DNA of 64,000 bases from Altererythrobacter xiamenensis (GTDB lineage Bacteria; Pseudomonadota; Alphaproteobacteria; Sphingomonadales; Sphingomonadaceae), in assembly GCF_900177715.1 (NCBI RefSeq), contig NZ_FXWG01000003.1:558001-622000 (forward strand). The letters run 5' to 3'. Position numbers and translations under genes: made by a program. Below, piece after piece: positions 54,257-62,743 of this stretch (positions are counted from its first letter, which is position 1; every line of letters starts with the position of its first letter). Under the pieces are notes generated by a model that was not told the origin of the DNA, ran no database searches, and saw only the letters and a list, made by a program, of their open reading frames with translations.

Positions 54257-55218
54257 TGGAATGGCCGAACCATACCGAGGCCTGGCGGGCGTGGCGCGAA
54301 GCTCTGTCGGGACACCGCATGCACCATGCCTGGCTGTTTGCTGGCAAGGCAGGTCTCGGAAAGCACGACTTTGCCCTGGCTGCCGCGCGCGAGCTCGTGA
54401 GCGAGGATGGAATTGCGCAGCCCGAAGGTGCCCATCCCGATATCCTCGTGCTGACCTACCTCCCCAAGGACGAGAAGGAGGAGAAAAAGCGTGAAGAGGG
54501 CAAGCCCTACGAGACCAAGCGCAGCATCTCGGTCGCACAAATTCGCCAGATGCAGCAGCGGCTTAACACGCGCCCGACGCTCGGATCGCGCCGCGCCGTC
54601 ATCATCGATCCGGCGGACGACATGGAGCGGGGCGCATCCAACGCTTTGCTCAAGAGCCTTGAAGAGCCGCCGCAGGGCACGTTTTTCCTTCTGGTAACCC
54701 ATCGCCCGGCGCGCCTGCTTCCGACGATCCGGTCGCGGTGTCGCCTGTTGCGCTTTCCGACGATTGGCGCTGACCAGATCGAGCGTCTCCTCGCGCAAGA
54801 GGCGCCGCAGGCGAGCGCGCCCGACCGTGCTGCTGCAATCGCCGCTGCAGGCGGGTCTTTCGGAAGCGCGCTCAATTTCCTCGAAATGGACCTGGGCGAG
54901 GTGGCGAATGCGCTGCGCAGTCTGCTTGCAGAGCCCGATACGACTTTCGAACAGCGCGGCCGACTGACGAAGGCCATCGGACCGCGCCCAGATCGCAACC
55001 GCATTCAGGCGATACTCGAACTGGCGAGGGCACTGGTGGCCGAGCAAGCAGCTACCGCGACGCCTCAAACGCGGCCCGGACTGGTCGAAACGCATGCCGC
55101 GCTGGTCGAACTTGCGGGCCAGGCCCCGACCTACAACTTTGACGCCGGTTTGCTGGTGGGCGAGATTGGCGGCTTGCTTGCACGCGCGACGGAGGCTAGC
55201 GAGCGCGCCAATGTCTGA
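54256..55218 (+). CDS. holB: DNA polymerase III delta' subunit
   Basis: 320 residues. AAA+ clamp-loader fold: HAWLFAGKAGLGKHDFALAAARELV at the P-loop position, ISVAQIRQMQQRLNTRPTLGSRRAVIIDPADDMERGASNALLKSLEEPPQGTFFLLVTHRP in pieces, and SRCRLLRF as the sensor/arginine region. The zinc-binding cysteines of Gram-negative delta' seem absent; KDEKEEKKREEG replaces the finger. tmk-holB-metG adjacency is typical. Confidence 0.9.
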   Translation: MEWPNHTEAWRAWREALSGHRMHHAWLFAGKAGLGKHDFALAAARELVSEDGIAQPEGAHPDILVLTYLPKDEKEEKKREEGKPYETKRSISVAQIRQMQQRLNTRPTLGSRRAVIIDPADDMERGASNALLKSLEEPPQGTFFLLVTHRPARLLPTIRSRCRLLRFPTIGADQIERLLAQEAPQASAPDRAAAIAAAGGSFGSALNFLEMDLGEVANALRSLLAEPDTTFEQRGRLTKAIGPRPDRNRIQAILELARALVAEQAATATPQTRPGLVETHAALVELAGQAPTYNFDAGLLVGEIGGLLARATEASERANV

Positions 55219-56779
55219 GCCTTTCTATATCACCACCGCGATCAATTATCCCAATGGTCGTCCGCATATCGGCCATGCCTATGAGGGGATCGCCACCGAC
55301 GCAATGGCGCGCTTCCAGCGCCAGATGGGGCGCGACGTGCGCTTCGTCACCGGAACCGACGAACACGGCCTGAAGATGGATCAGACCGCACGCAAGCTGG
55401 GTCGTAAGACAATTGACCTGGCCGACGAAATGTCGGGCTATTTCCGTGAGATGGCGGACAAGCTCAACCTGTCTTATGACGATTTCGTCCGCACGACAGA
55501 GCCACGCCATCATGCCGGGAGCCTAGAGCTGTGGCGCCGCATGGAGGCCAATGACGACCTCTATCTCGACCGCTATGAAGGCTGGTATTCGGTTCGCGAC
55601 GAGGCTTTTTACGATGAGAGCGAACTGGTCGAAGGGGAAGGGGGCGAAAAGCTCTCGCCACAGGGCACGCCTGTCGATTGGACTGCCGAGGAAACCTGGT
55701 TCTTCCGGCTTTCCAAATATCAGGACAAGCTGCTCGCGCTCTACCGCGACAATCCCGATTTCATCCGGCCCGAAAGCCGCCGCAACGAAGTCATGCGTTT
55801 CGTCGAAGGCGGCCTCAAGGATCTGAGCGTTTCGCGCACCAGTTTCGACTGGGGTGTGCCCGTGCCCGATTCCGAAGGACACGTCATGTATGTCTGGGTC
55901 GATGCGCTCACGACCTACATGACCGGTGTCGGCTTTCCCGATACGCAAGGGGAGATGTTCCAGCGGTACTGGCCGGCGGACATCCACATGATCGGCAAGG
56001 ATATCGTACGTTTCCACACGGTCTACTGGCCCGCATTCCTGATGAGCGCCGACTTGCCGCTCCCGAAGCAGGTTTTCGGACATGGTTTCCTGCTCGCTCG
56101 CGGCGGCGAGAAGATGAGCAAGAGCGCCGGTAACGTCGTCGATCCAATGGCCCTCGCCGAGCAGTTCGGCGTCGACAATTTGCGCTATTTCTTCATGCGC
56201 GAAATCGCCTTCGGCCAGGACGGCAGTTATTCGCCCGAAGCCATCGTGACGCGGGCCAATGCCGAGCTCGCCAACAGCTTCGGCAATCTCGCACAGCGCA
56301 CGTTGTCGATGATCGCGAAGAACATGGACGGTGCGCTGGAGGATTTCGAACCTGCCGAGGAAGACAAGGCACTCCTGCAGACCGTGCTTAACGCGAGTTC
56401 CAAGGGGCTGCCGGAAGCATTTGAAAAGCTGGCTTTTTCAGTCGGGATCGAAGAATGGATCCGGGCGGTCTATGCCTGCAACCAGTATGTCGACGAACAA
56501 GCACCCTGGACGCTACGCAAGACCGACTTCGAACGGATGAAAGTCGTGCTGCAGACGCTGTTCCTCGCCCTGCGCGATCTGGCGATCGCGATCCGCCCGG
56601 TTGTGCCGGAAAAGGCGGACGCGTTGCTCGATCAGTTGGGTATCGCCGGCGATGCCCGCAATTACGCCGATCTCGCCGATGATGGCTGGTACAAGCGCCT
56701 GGTCGAGACAGGCTTTACCGTTGGCAAGCCCACGCCGATCTTCCCGCGGCTCGAACTCCCGGAGAATGAGGCTGCCTGA
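55211..56779 (+). CDS. metG: Methionyl-tRNA synthetase (short form)
   Basis: 522 residues from ATG 55211, overlapping the holB stop by 8 bp. HIGH-type motif YPNGRPHIGHAYEGIATD and KMSKS loop GEKMSKSAGNVVDP. Lacks a C-terminal tRNA-binding extension. The zinc cysteines of longer MetRS are not seen. The family assignment is secure; it charges tRNA-Met and tRNA-fMet. Confidence 0.96.
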   Translation: MSEPFYITTAINYPNGRPHIGHAYEGIATDAMARFQRQMGRDVRFVTGTDEHGLKMDQTARKLGRKTIDLADEMSGYFREMADKLNLSYDDFVRTTEPRHHAGSLELWRRMEANDDLYLDRYEGWYSVRDEAFYDESELVEGEGGEKLSPQGTPVDWTAEETWFFRLSKYQDKLLALYRDNPDFIRPESRRNEVMRFVEGGLKDLSVSRTSFDWGVPVPDSEGHVMYVWVDALTTYMTGVGFPDTQGEMFQRYWPADIHMIGKDIVRFHTVYWPAFLMSADLPLPKQVFGHGFLLARGGEKMSKSAGNVVDPMALAEQFGVDNLRYFFMREIAFGQDGSYSPEAIVTRANAELANSFGNLAQRTLSMIAKNMDGALEDFEPAEEDKALLQTVLNASSKGLPEAFEKLAFSVGIEEWIRAVYACNQYVDEQAPWTLRKTDFERMKVVLQTLFLALRDLAIAIRPVVPEKADALLDQLGIAGDARNYADLADDGWYKRLVETGFTVGKPTPIFPRLELPENEAA

Positions 56780-57555
56780 TGCTTATCGATAGCCACTGCC
56801 ATCTGGAGTACAAAGGGCTCGTCGATGATCAGGACGGCGTTCTGGCCCGGGCGCGCGAAGCCGGGGTAGGGGGTTTCCTCAATATCTCGACCCGCCAGAG
56901 CGAATGGGACCAGGTCGTGGGCACGGCCGAGCGCGAAAGCGATGTGTGGGCCAGTGTCGGCATCCATCCGCACGAGGCCGATGGTCATGCCGACCTCGGC
57001 GCAGAAGTGCTGCGCAAGGCGACAGAGAACCCCCGCGTCATAGCGATCGGGGAAACCGGGCTCGATTATTATTACGACAATTCGGAACGCGAGACGCAAA
57101 AGGATCTGTTCCGGATGCACATCGGTGTGGCGCGCGATACGCAGCTGCCGCTCATCATCCACACGCGCGATGCCGAGGATGACACCTTCGCAATTCTTGC
57201 GGACGAAATGGAGAAGGGCGCATTCCCGGCTCTGATCCATTGCTTCACGGCCTCCGAAGAGTTCGGGCGCAAGGTTCTCGATCTTGGCCTCACGATCTCG
57301 CTTTCCGGCATCGTGACGTTCAAGAACGCCAAGGAACTGCAGCAAGTGGCGAAGCAGGTTCCTGCCGAGCGATTGCTGGTCGAGACCGACAGTCCGTTTC
57401 TGGCACCGGTTCCGCACCGCGGGCGCCCTTGCGAGCCGGCTTTCGTGGCCGACACTGCGCAATTCGTGGCGGAGCTGCGCGACGAGCCGCTCGACAAACT
57501 GGCCGAGCAGACCACCGCCAATTTCTTCAAGCTGTTCAGCAAGGCATCGCTTTGA
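56779..57555 (+). CDS. TatD family metal-dependent deoxyribonuclease
   Basis: 258 residues, start codon shares bases with the metG stop. Signature residues: LIDSHCHLEYKGL, GIHPHEAD, AIGETGLDYYY, LPLIIHTRDAEDD, LIHCFTASEEFGRKV and VETDSPFLAPVPHRGRP. Such enzymes are 3'-5' exonucleases or AP-site-active DNases. The next gene starts in a TTGA overlap. Confidence 0.93.
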   Translation: MLIDSHCHLEYKGLVDDQDGVLARAREAGVGGFLNISTRQSEWDQVVGTAERESDVWASVGIHPHEADGHADLGAEVLRKATENPRVIAIGETGLDYYYDNSERETQKDLFRMHIGVARDTQLPLIIHTRDAEDDTFAILADEMEKGAFPALIHCFTASEEFGRKVLDLGLTISLSGIVTFKNAKELQQVAKQVPAERLLVETDSPFLAPVPHRGRPCEPAFVADTAQFVAELRDEPLDKLAEQTTANFFKLFSKASL

Positions 57556-58319
57556 AGGTATTGCTTCTCGGATCTGGCACATCGACTGGCGTGCCGCGCA
57601 TTGGAAACGATTGGGGCGATTGCGATCCGAACGAGCCGCGTAACCGCCGCACCCGCGTCTCGATCATCGTAGAGAGCGATGAAGGCAAGCGCCTGCTCGT
57701 CGACACGTCGACCGATCTGCGGCGTCAATTGCTCGATAATGATATCGGCAGTGTCGATGGCGTGTTCTGGACGCACGATCATGCCGATCATTGCCATGGC
57801 ATCGATGATTTGCGGGTGATGCGCTATGGGCGCGGTGGACCCCTGCCGGGGTTCGCTTCGGAAGATGCCGCATATCGCCTTCGTCAGCGCTTCGGCTATG
57901 TCTTTGCTGGACAGCACGGATATCCGACCATCGTTTCGCTGGAAGTTCTTGATAGATTGCGGCTTTTTGCAGGGTTCGGGGTCGAATGGTGCCAGATGCC
58001 GCATGGTCCCGGTGAAACCACCGGATACCGTTTCGAGGCCGATGGCAAGTCTATCGCCTATGCCACTGATTATAGTGCGATAACCGATGAGATGGTCGAA
58101 CTGTATGAAGGCGTCGACGTTCTTGTGAGCGACTGCCTTCGACGCGATCCGCATCCGACACATGCGCATTTGGCAATGGCGATGGAGCTTGCCGAGCGCT
58201 GCGGAGCCGGCAAGCTTGTTCTGAGCCATCTCGACAAGAGCATGGATTACGCGTCATTGTGCGAAGAGACGCCGGACAATGTCATTGTCGGCTATGACGG
58301 TTTGGAGGTTGTAGCATGA
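57552..58319 (+). CDS. MBL-fold phosphodiesterase (PhnP-like)
   Basis: 255 residues from TTG 57552, overlapping the tatD stop as TTGA, with AAGG seven bases upstream. N-terminus KVLLLGSGTSTGVPRIGNDWGDCDP is typical, followed by metal motif FWTHDHADHCHGIDDLR and SDCLRRDPHPTHAHLAMAMEL. Related to PhnP and RNase-Z-like phosphodiesterases; substrate may be cyclic nucleotides or cyclic phosphates. Commonly follows tatD in alphaproteobacteria. Confidence 0.9.
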   Translation: MKVLLLGSGTSTGVPRIGNDWGDCDPNEPRNRRTRVSIIVESDEGKRLLVDTSTDLRRQLLDNDIGSVDGVFWTHDHADHCHGIDDLRVMRYGRGGPLPGFASEDAAYRLRQRFGYVFAGQHGYPTIVSLEVLDRLRLFAGFGVEWCQMPHGPGETTGYRFEADGKSIAYATDYSAITDEMVELYEGVDVLVSDCLRRDPHPTHAHLAMAMELAERCGAGKLVLSHLDKSMDYASLCEETPDNVIVGYDGLEVVA

Positions 58320-58492
58320 ACAGCGAAACTCAATGGGTACAGATCATTGCGCTGCTTGGTTGGTTGATCCTCGTTGGCGGTGCGCTGGCTTCCTACAAAC
58401 TGAGTTGGGGCAAGGCAGCCAAGCTGGCGCTGACCTGGCTGGCGATCTTTGTCGGGGTCTTCGTTTTGTTTGACCTCGTAAGAGGGGGCTGA
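58316..58492 (+). CDS. 58-residue double-membrane-span protein
   Basis: ATG 58316 overlaps the preceding stop as ATGA and the frame closes with TGA at 58490-58492. The protein has two hydrophobic segments (~8-26, IIALLGWLILVGGAL; ~37-55, LALTWLAIFVGVFVLFDLV) around a short polar loop with SYKLSWGKAAK. Function unknown; coupling to the MBL hydrolase suggests it is real. I recall similar short proteins next to this hydrolase in relatives. Confidence 0.7.
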   Translation: MNSETQWVQIIALLGWLILVGGALASYKLSWGKAAKLALTWLAIFVGVFVLFDLVRGG

Positions 58493-58499
58493 AACCTCA

Positions 58500-58558
58500 C
58501 TCGCGACCATACTCGTATTTAACATAATATAGATTATCATACTAAGGTTCGAGTTTCA
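58500..58558 (+). promoter_or_regulatory. AT-rich leader of mazG
   Basis: A 59-bp AT-rich island (TATTTAACATAATATAG in its centre) in otherwise GC-rich DNA, just before the mazG GTG start. It may hold the mazG promoter, but no clear -35 is visible. Confidence 0.3.
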
Positions 58559-59335
58559 GTGACCCAGCAAATTTCCCGCCTTCTCGCTATTATGGAGACC
58601 CTCCGTCATCCAGAGCGCGGCTGCGAATGGGACAAGGCGCAAACGCACGAGACCATCGTCCCCCATACGATCGAAGAAGCCTACGAGGTTGCCGATGCCG
58701 TTCAACGGCAGGATCACGAAGATCTGCTTGACGAGCTCGGCGATCTGCTCTTCCAGGTCGTATTCCAGGCCCGCATTGCCGAAGAAGCAGGTCGCTTCGA
58801 CTTCGAGGCCGTGGCTGGCGCGATGTCGGACAAGCTTGAAGCCCGACACCCGCACATTTTCGGTGATGAAGTCATGCCCGGCGGTATGCGCGAGGAACGC
58901 TGGGAAGCTCTCAAGGCCGAAGAACGTGCTTCGAAAGGCGCACGAAGCGCGCTCGATGGCGTGGCCAATGCGCTTCCCGCACTGATGCGCGCACAAAAGC
59001 TACAGAAGCGCGCAGCACGGACCGGTTTCGATTGGCCCGATACGGACGGCCCAAGAGCGAAGGTTCACGAGGAGATCGAGGAACTTGCCGCGTGTTCTTC
59101 AGAGGCGGAACGCCATGAGGAAGCCGGAGATTTCTTGTTCGCTGCGGTCAACCTCGTCCGCGCCTATGGCATCAGCGCCGAAGATGCATTGCGCGACGCC
59201 AACGCGAAGTTCGAGCGGCGGTTCAAAGGCATGGAGAAACTGGCTGGTGAGGCCTTTGCCGACCTTACTCTCGATGAGCAGGAAGAACTGTGGCAGCAGG
59301 TAAAGTGCAGCGAACAAGCCACTGAAACTTCATAG
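58559..59335 (+). CDS. mazG: Nucleoside triphosphate pyrophosphohydrolase MazG
   Basis: 258 residues from GTG 58559. Two MazG-type helical repeats; the first has CEWDKAQTHETIVPHTIEEAYEVADAV and the metal site DLLDELGDLLFQVVFQARIAEE, the second VHEEIEELAACSSEAERHEEAGDFLFAAVNL. Hydrolyses NTPs and dNTPs to monophosphates, limiting mutagenic nucleotides and (p)ppGpp effects. Overlaps the convergent hflX stop by 6 bp. Confidence 0.94.
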   Translation: MTQQISRLLAIMETLRHPERGCEWDKAQTHETIVPHTIEEAYEVADAVQRQDHEDLLDELGDLLFQVVFQARIAEEAGRFDFEAVAGAMSDKLEARHPHIFGDEVMPGGMREERWEALKAEERASKGARSALDGVANALPALMRAQKLQKRAARTGFDWPDTDGPRAKVHEEIEELAACSSEAERHEEAGDFLFAAVNLVRAYGISAEDALRDANAKFERRFKGMEKLAGEAFADLTLDEQEELWQQVKCSEQATETS

Positions 59336-60670
59336 AGTTTCGAACTGACCCAATTCCTTGGGATTGAGGCGCACGACCATTTCCCGCAGGGGCGCACCGT
59401 TCTCACCTGCCAGTTCCCGATCCGATACCACATCGCCGTGGGCATGGAGCCACGCGAGCCTGCGTCCATCGCTGACCGGGATTCGCAGGGTCACTTCCTT
59501 GGCGTGGCTGGTCAGCATCGCGCCGACTTTCTCAAGCAGCGCCTCCATCCCCTCGCCCGTCGCAGCCGAGACAAACACGACATCGTCCCGTTGTTCGGCT
59601 TGCGAAGCCAAATCTTCGCGTCGTTCCTCATCGACCAGGTCGAGCTTGTTCCAGACCTCGAGGATTGGAATGTTGCTCTCGCCATTGTCTCCGTCGATCA
59701 CGCCCAGATCGGCGAGGACCGCCATGACCTGCTTGGCCTGCGCGGCATGCGCGGGGTTGGACAGGTCGCGGACATGGAGGATGATGTCGGCGGCCGTCAC
59801 TTCCTCCAGTGTTGCTCGGAAGGCAGCGACGAGTTGCGTCGGCAAGTCCGAAATGAACCCGACAGTGTCAGAGAGGATCGCCTTTTCGACACCAGGCAAG
59901 GCAATGGCGCGCATCGTCGGGTCCAGCGTTGCGAAAAGTAAATCTTCCGCCATGACTTCGGCGCCCGTCACGCGATTGAAAAGCGTCGATTTTCCTGCAT
60001 TGGTGTAGCCAACCAAGGCGACAACAGGCCATGGCGCGCGCTCGCGCCGTTCGCGGTGAAGGCCTCGGGTCTTGCGGACTTGCTCCAGTTCTCGGCGGAG
60101 GCGCCCCGTGCGCTGGCGGATCATCCGCCTGTCGGCCTCGATCTGGGTTTCACCCGGCCCGCCAAGGAAGCCGAAACCGCCGCGTTGCCGTTCGAGGTGG
60201 GTCCAGCTGCGTACGAGCCGGCTCTGCTGGTAGTCGAGATGCGCGAGTTCGACCTGCAGGCGGCCTTCCGCCGTCGCCGCGCGTTCGCCGAATATCTCCA
60301 GTATCAAACCCGTGCGATCGATGACCTTGCGTTTGAGCTTTTCTTCGAGATTGCGTTGCTGGATCGGGCTGAGCGCTCCGTCGACGATGACAAGCTCTGC
60401 CTCGTTCTGTTCGCAGGCGATCGCGATGTTGTCGACCTGCCCTGCCCCGAACAAGGTATTGGGGCGAACGTCGCGAACCCGTATGATCTGGCTATCGGCG
60501 ATTTTCACGCCGATCGCGAGCGCGAGGCCGCACGCCTCTTCCAGTCGCTCTGCCGCGTCGAGGTCATAGCTCTGACCGGCGATGTCCGGGCACACCACCA
60601 GGGCCCGCGCACCGCGGGTTACTTCGCCCAGAAGGTCGTCATCGAAACTCAGTCTTCGTCGCCTTCCCAT
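59330..60670 (-). CDS. hflX: GTPase HflX
   Basis: 446 residues. HflX domain ([62 protein letters not shown]) precedes the G domain with Walker [17 protein letters not shown], switch region [21 protein letters not shown] and NKLD. A ribosome-splitting GTPase. Its start lies 22 bp inside the hfq stop region, so the two are coupled. Confidence 0.95.
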   Translation of the reverse strand: MGRRRRLSFDDDLLGEVTRGARALVVCPDIAGQSYDLDAAERLEEACGLALAIGVKIADSQIIRVRDVRPNTLFGAGQVDNIAIACEQNEAELVIVDGALSPIQQRNLEEKLKRKVIDRTGLILEIFGERAATAEGRLQVELAHLDYQQSRLVRSWTHLERQRGGFGFLGGPGETQIEADRRMIRQRTGRLRRELEQVRKTRGLHRERRERAPWPVVALVGYTNAGKSTLFNRVTGAEVMAEDLLFATLDPTMRAIALPGVEKAILSDTVGFISDLPTQLVAAFRATLEEVTAADIILHVRDLSNPAHAAQAKQVMAVLADLGVIDGDNGESNIPILEVWNKLDLVDEERREDLASQAEQRDDVVFVSAATGEGMEALLEKVGAMLTSHAKEVTLRIPVSDGRRLAWLHAHGDVVSDRELAGENGAPLREMVVRLNPKELGQFETL

Positions 60671-61191
60671 TCGTCGGTCAGGTCGACCGGCGCTGCAGGC
60701 TGGATCGTCGAGACCGCGTGCTTGTAAGCCAGCTGCACGAAACCGTCGCGCTCCAGCATCATGCAGAACAGATCATAGGCCGCGATACGGCCCTGCAGCA
60801 TCACACCGTTCACGAGGAACATGGTCACCTGTACGCCCACATCGCTGACGCGAGAGAGGAAGACATCCTGCAGCAAACGCTGCTTCTTGTTGCCGGGCTG
60901 GCTGGCGAACTGGCTCGCATCGATTGGCTGTCCGGGCATGATCGTCGAGATCGCGTGCTTGTAAACCAGCTGTGACTGGCCGTCGCGGCGCAGCAGGATC
61001 GAGAAATTGTCGAACCAGGTGACAATACCCTGAAGCTTCACGCCCTTGACGAGGAACATCGTCACCGGTGTCTTGTTTTTGCGCAACAGGTTCAGGAATG
61101 CATCCTGCAGATTGCCCTGGCGGCTATCCTTGGCAGGGGGACTCTCGCGCTCTTCGCGCGGACGGGCAGAGAGGGTACGCCCTTCGGACAT
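60649..61191 (-). CDS. hfq: RNA chaperone Hfq with two tandem Sm domains
   Basis: 180 residues from ATG 61191, with AAGGAG seven bases upstream. The first Sm domain (~27-86) contains [27 protein letters not shown] and LVYKHAIST. The second (~105-165) contains [27 protein letters not shown] and LAYKHAVST. Each keeps the YKH uridine-binding signature of Hfq, whose normal length is ~80 residues. Three chains could make a pseudo-hexamer. Both domains differ: the rim residues R/K and Phe39 equivalents vary in domain 2. Mediates sRNA-mRNA pairing; first gene before hflX. Confidence 0.93.
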   Translation of the reverse strand: MSEGRTLSARPREERESPPAKDSRQGNLQDAFLNLLRKNKTPVTMFLVKGVKLQGIVTWFDNFSILLRRDGQSQLVYKHAISTIMPGQPIDASQFASQPGNKKQRLLQDVFLSRVSDVGVQVTMFLVNGVMLQGRIAAYDLFCMMLERDGFVQLAYKHAVSTIQPAAPVDLTDEWEGDED

Positions 61192-61239
61192 TGTGAAACT
61201 CCTTGTTTTATTGGCGGCCGCCCTTGCGGTCCGCAATCT

Positions 61240-61262
61240 GGCGAGAAAACCACCTTCTCGCC
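61240..61262 (-). promoter_or_regulatory. Hairpin in the hfq 5' leader
   Basis: A perfect 8-bp stem GGCGAGAA / TTCTCGCC with a 7-base loop, about 50 bp upstream of the hfq ATG; a second inverted repeat (TTGCGG / CCGCAA) directly follows in the leader. There is no U-tract, so it need not be a terminator for ntrX; it could be a processing or autoregulation site. Confidence 0.45.
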
Positions 61263-61330
61263 GTTATCACGAATCATGATGCCCCTATTTTACATCCACG
61301 GCAATCCAAGAATTGGACGGACGCGACGGG

Positions 61331-62716
61331 TCAGCTTTTCTGGTTTTCCTTGCGTTCGGTCATGCCGAGCAGCTTGAGCTTGCGGTGGAGGGCCGACCGC
61401 TCCATCCCGATGAAGGTCGCGGTCTTCGAGATATTGCCCGAAAAGCGGCGGATCTGGATATTGAGGTATTCGCGCTCAAAACTCTCCCGCGCCTCCCTCA
61501 GCGGCACGCCCATCATCTGCGTGAGGCCGGAGCTCGCTGCCGCCGTTTCACCGCCCGTTATCTCTGCAGGGAGCATGTCGGGCTCGACCTTTTCGAGCCG
61601 GTCCCGCGGAGCGAGGATGATCGTTCGTTCCACGACGTTACGCAGCTCGCGGACATTGCCCGGCCAATCGTAAGCCTGCAGCGCCGCCATCGCCTCCTCG
61701 GTTACTTCCGGCGGCGAAATGGCCTGCTCCATCGAATAGCGTGTGAAGAAATGCTCGGTGAGAGCCGGGATATCGTCCCGCCGCTCTGCCAGCGAGGGGA
61801 TCGTCACCGGCACTACATTGAGCCTGTAGAAGAGGTCTTCACGGAAGCGCTTTTGCTCCATTTCGCCGGCCAGATCGCGCGATGTGGAGGACACGACGCG
61901 GACATCGACCCCGATCTGGCGCGAGCCCCCTACCCTCACGAAGCTCTGGTCGGTGAGAACGCGCAAGATGCGCGCCTGTGTCGATAGCGGCATGTCAGCG
62001 ACCTCATCGAGGTAGAGCGTGCCGCCATCTGCAAGTTCGAGCAGGCCGGGACGCACCAGCTTGCCGTCGGCTTCTTCGCCGAACAGTTCCTGCTCGAACC
62101 GCTCGGGCGTTATGCGCGCCGAATTGACGATGACGAAAGCGCTCGTCGCACGGGGGCTCCAGCTGTGGAGCAGCCGCGCCGCCACCTCCTTGCCCGCCCC
62201 TGCCGGGCCCGAAATCAGCACACGGCTGCCGGTGTTAGCCACGCGCTTCAGGGTGGCGCGCACGGCGTTGATCGCGGTCGAATTGCCGGTGAACTCCTCA
62301 CCGCGGGTAAATCCCTCGCGTAGCTGCGTGTTCTCGCGGCGCAGTCGCTCGGTCTCTGTCGCACGCTCGACGAGCAGCAGCAGGCGCTCGGCCTCGAATG
62401 GCTTTTCGATGAAGTCCATCGCTCCGCGACCGACGGCGGAAACAGCAGTGTCGATATTGCCGTGACCTGAAAAGATGATGACCGGCAATTCGGGCTCGCG
62501 CGCCTTGATAGCGTCGAGCACTTCAAGGCCATCCATCTCGCTCCCATGAAGCCAGACGTCGAGCAGGACGAGGCTCGGTCGACGTTCGTCGATTGCATTG
62601 AGCGCGCTCGTGCTATCTGCCGCCGTTCGGCAATTATAGCCTTCGTCGCTAAGCACACCTGCCACAAGGTCGCGAATATCTCGTTCGTCGTCGACGATCA
62701 GGATGTCGAGTGCCAT
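61331..62716 (-). CDS. ntrX: Two-component response regulator NtrX (AAA+ type, GAFTGA loop missing)
   Basis: 461 residues. Receiver domain with acidic pocket Asp9-Asp10, phospho-acceptor Asp53 and Lys105. AAA+ domain with Walker A GPAGAGK (~170) and Walker B GTLYLDEV (~232). At the place where NtrC-class activators carry GAFTGA, the sequence is LFGEEADGKLVRPGLLELADGG, so the sigma-54-contacting loop is absent. The C-terminal Fis-type helix-turn-helix is SKTATFIGMERSALHRKLKLLG. The cognate kinase ntrY lies 27 bp upstream. NtrYX links nitrogen, redox and envelope states. Confidence 0.92.
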   Translation of the reverse strand: MALDILIVDDERDIRDLVAGVLSDEGYNCRTAADSTSALNAIDERRPSLVLLDVWLHGSEMDGLEVLDAIKAREPELPVIIFSGHGNIDTAVSAVGRGAMDFIEKPFEAERLLLLVERATETERLRRENTQLREGFTRGEEFTGNSTAINAVRATLKRVANTGSRVLISGPAGAGKEVAARLLHSWSPRATSAFVIVNSARITPERFEQELFGEEADGKLVRPGLLELADGGTLYLDEVADMPLSTQARILRVLTDQSFVRVGGSRQIGVDVRVVSSTSRDLAGEMEQKRFREDLFYRLNVVPVTIPSLAERRDDIPALTEHFFTRYSMEQAISPPEVTEEAMAALQAYDWPGNVRELRNVVERTIILAPRDRLEKVEPDMLPAEITGGETAAASSGLTQMMGVPLREARESFEREYLNIQIRRFSGNISKTATFIGMERSALHRKLKLLGMTERKENQKS

Positions 62717-62743
62717 GTCAGGTTGTTCCTTCGTATTCAGTCA

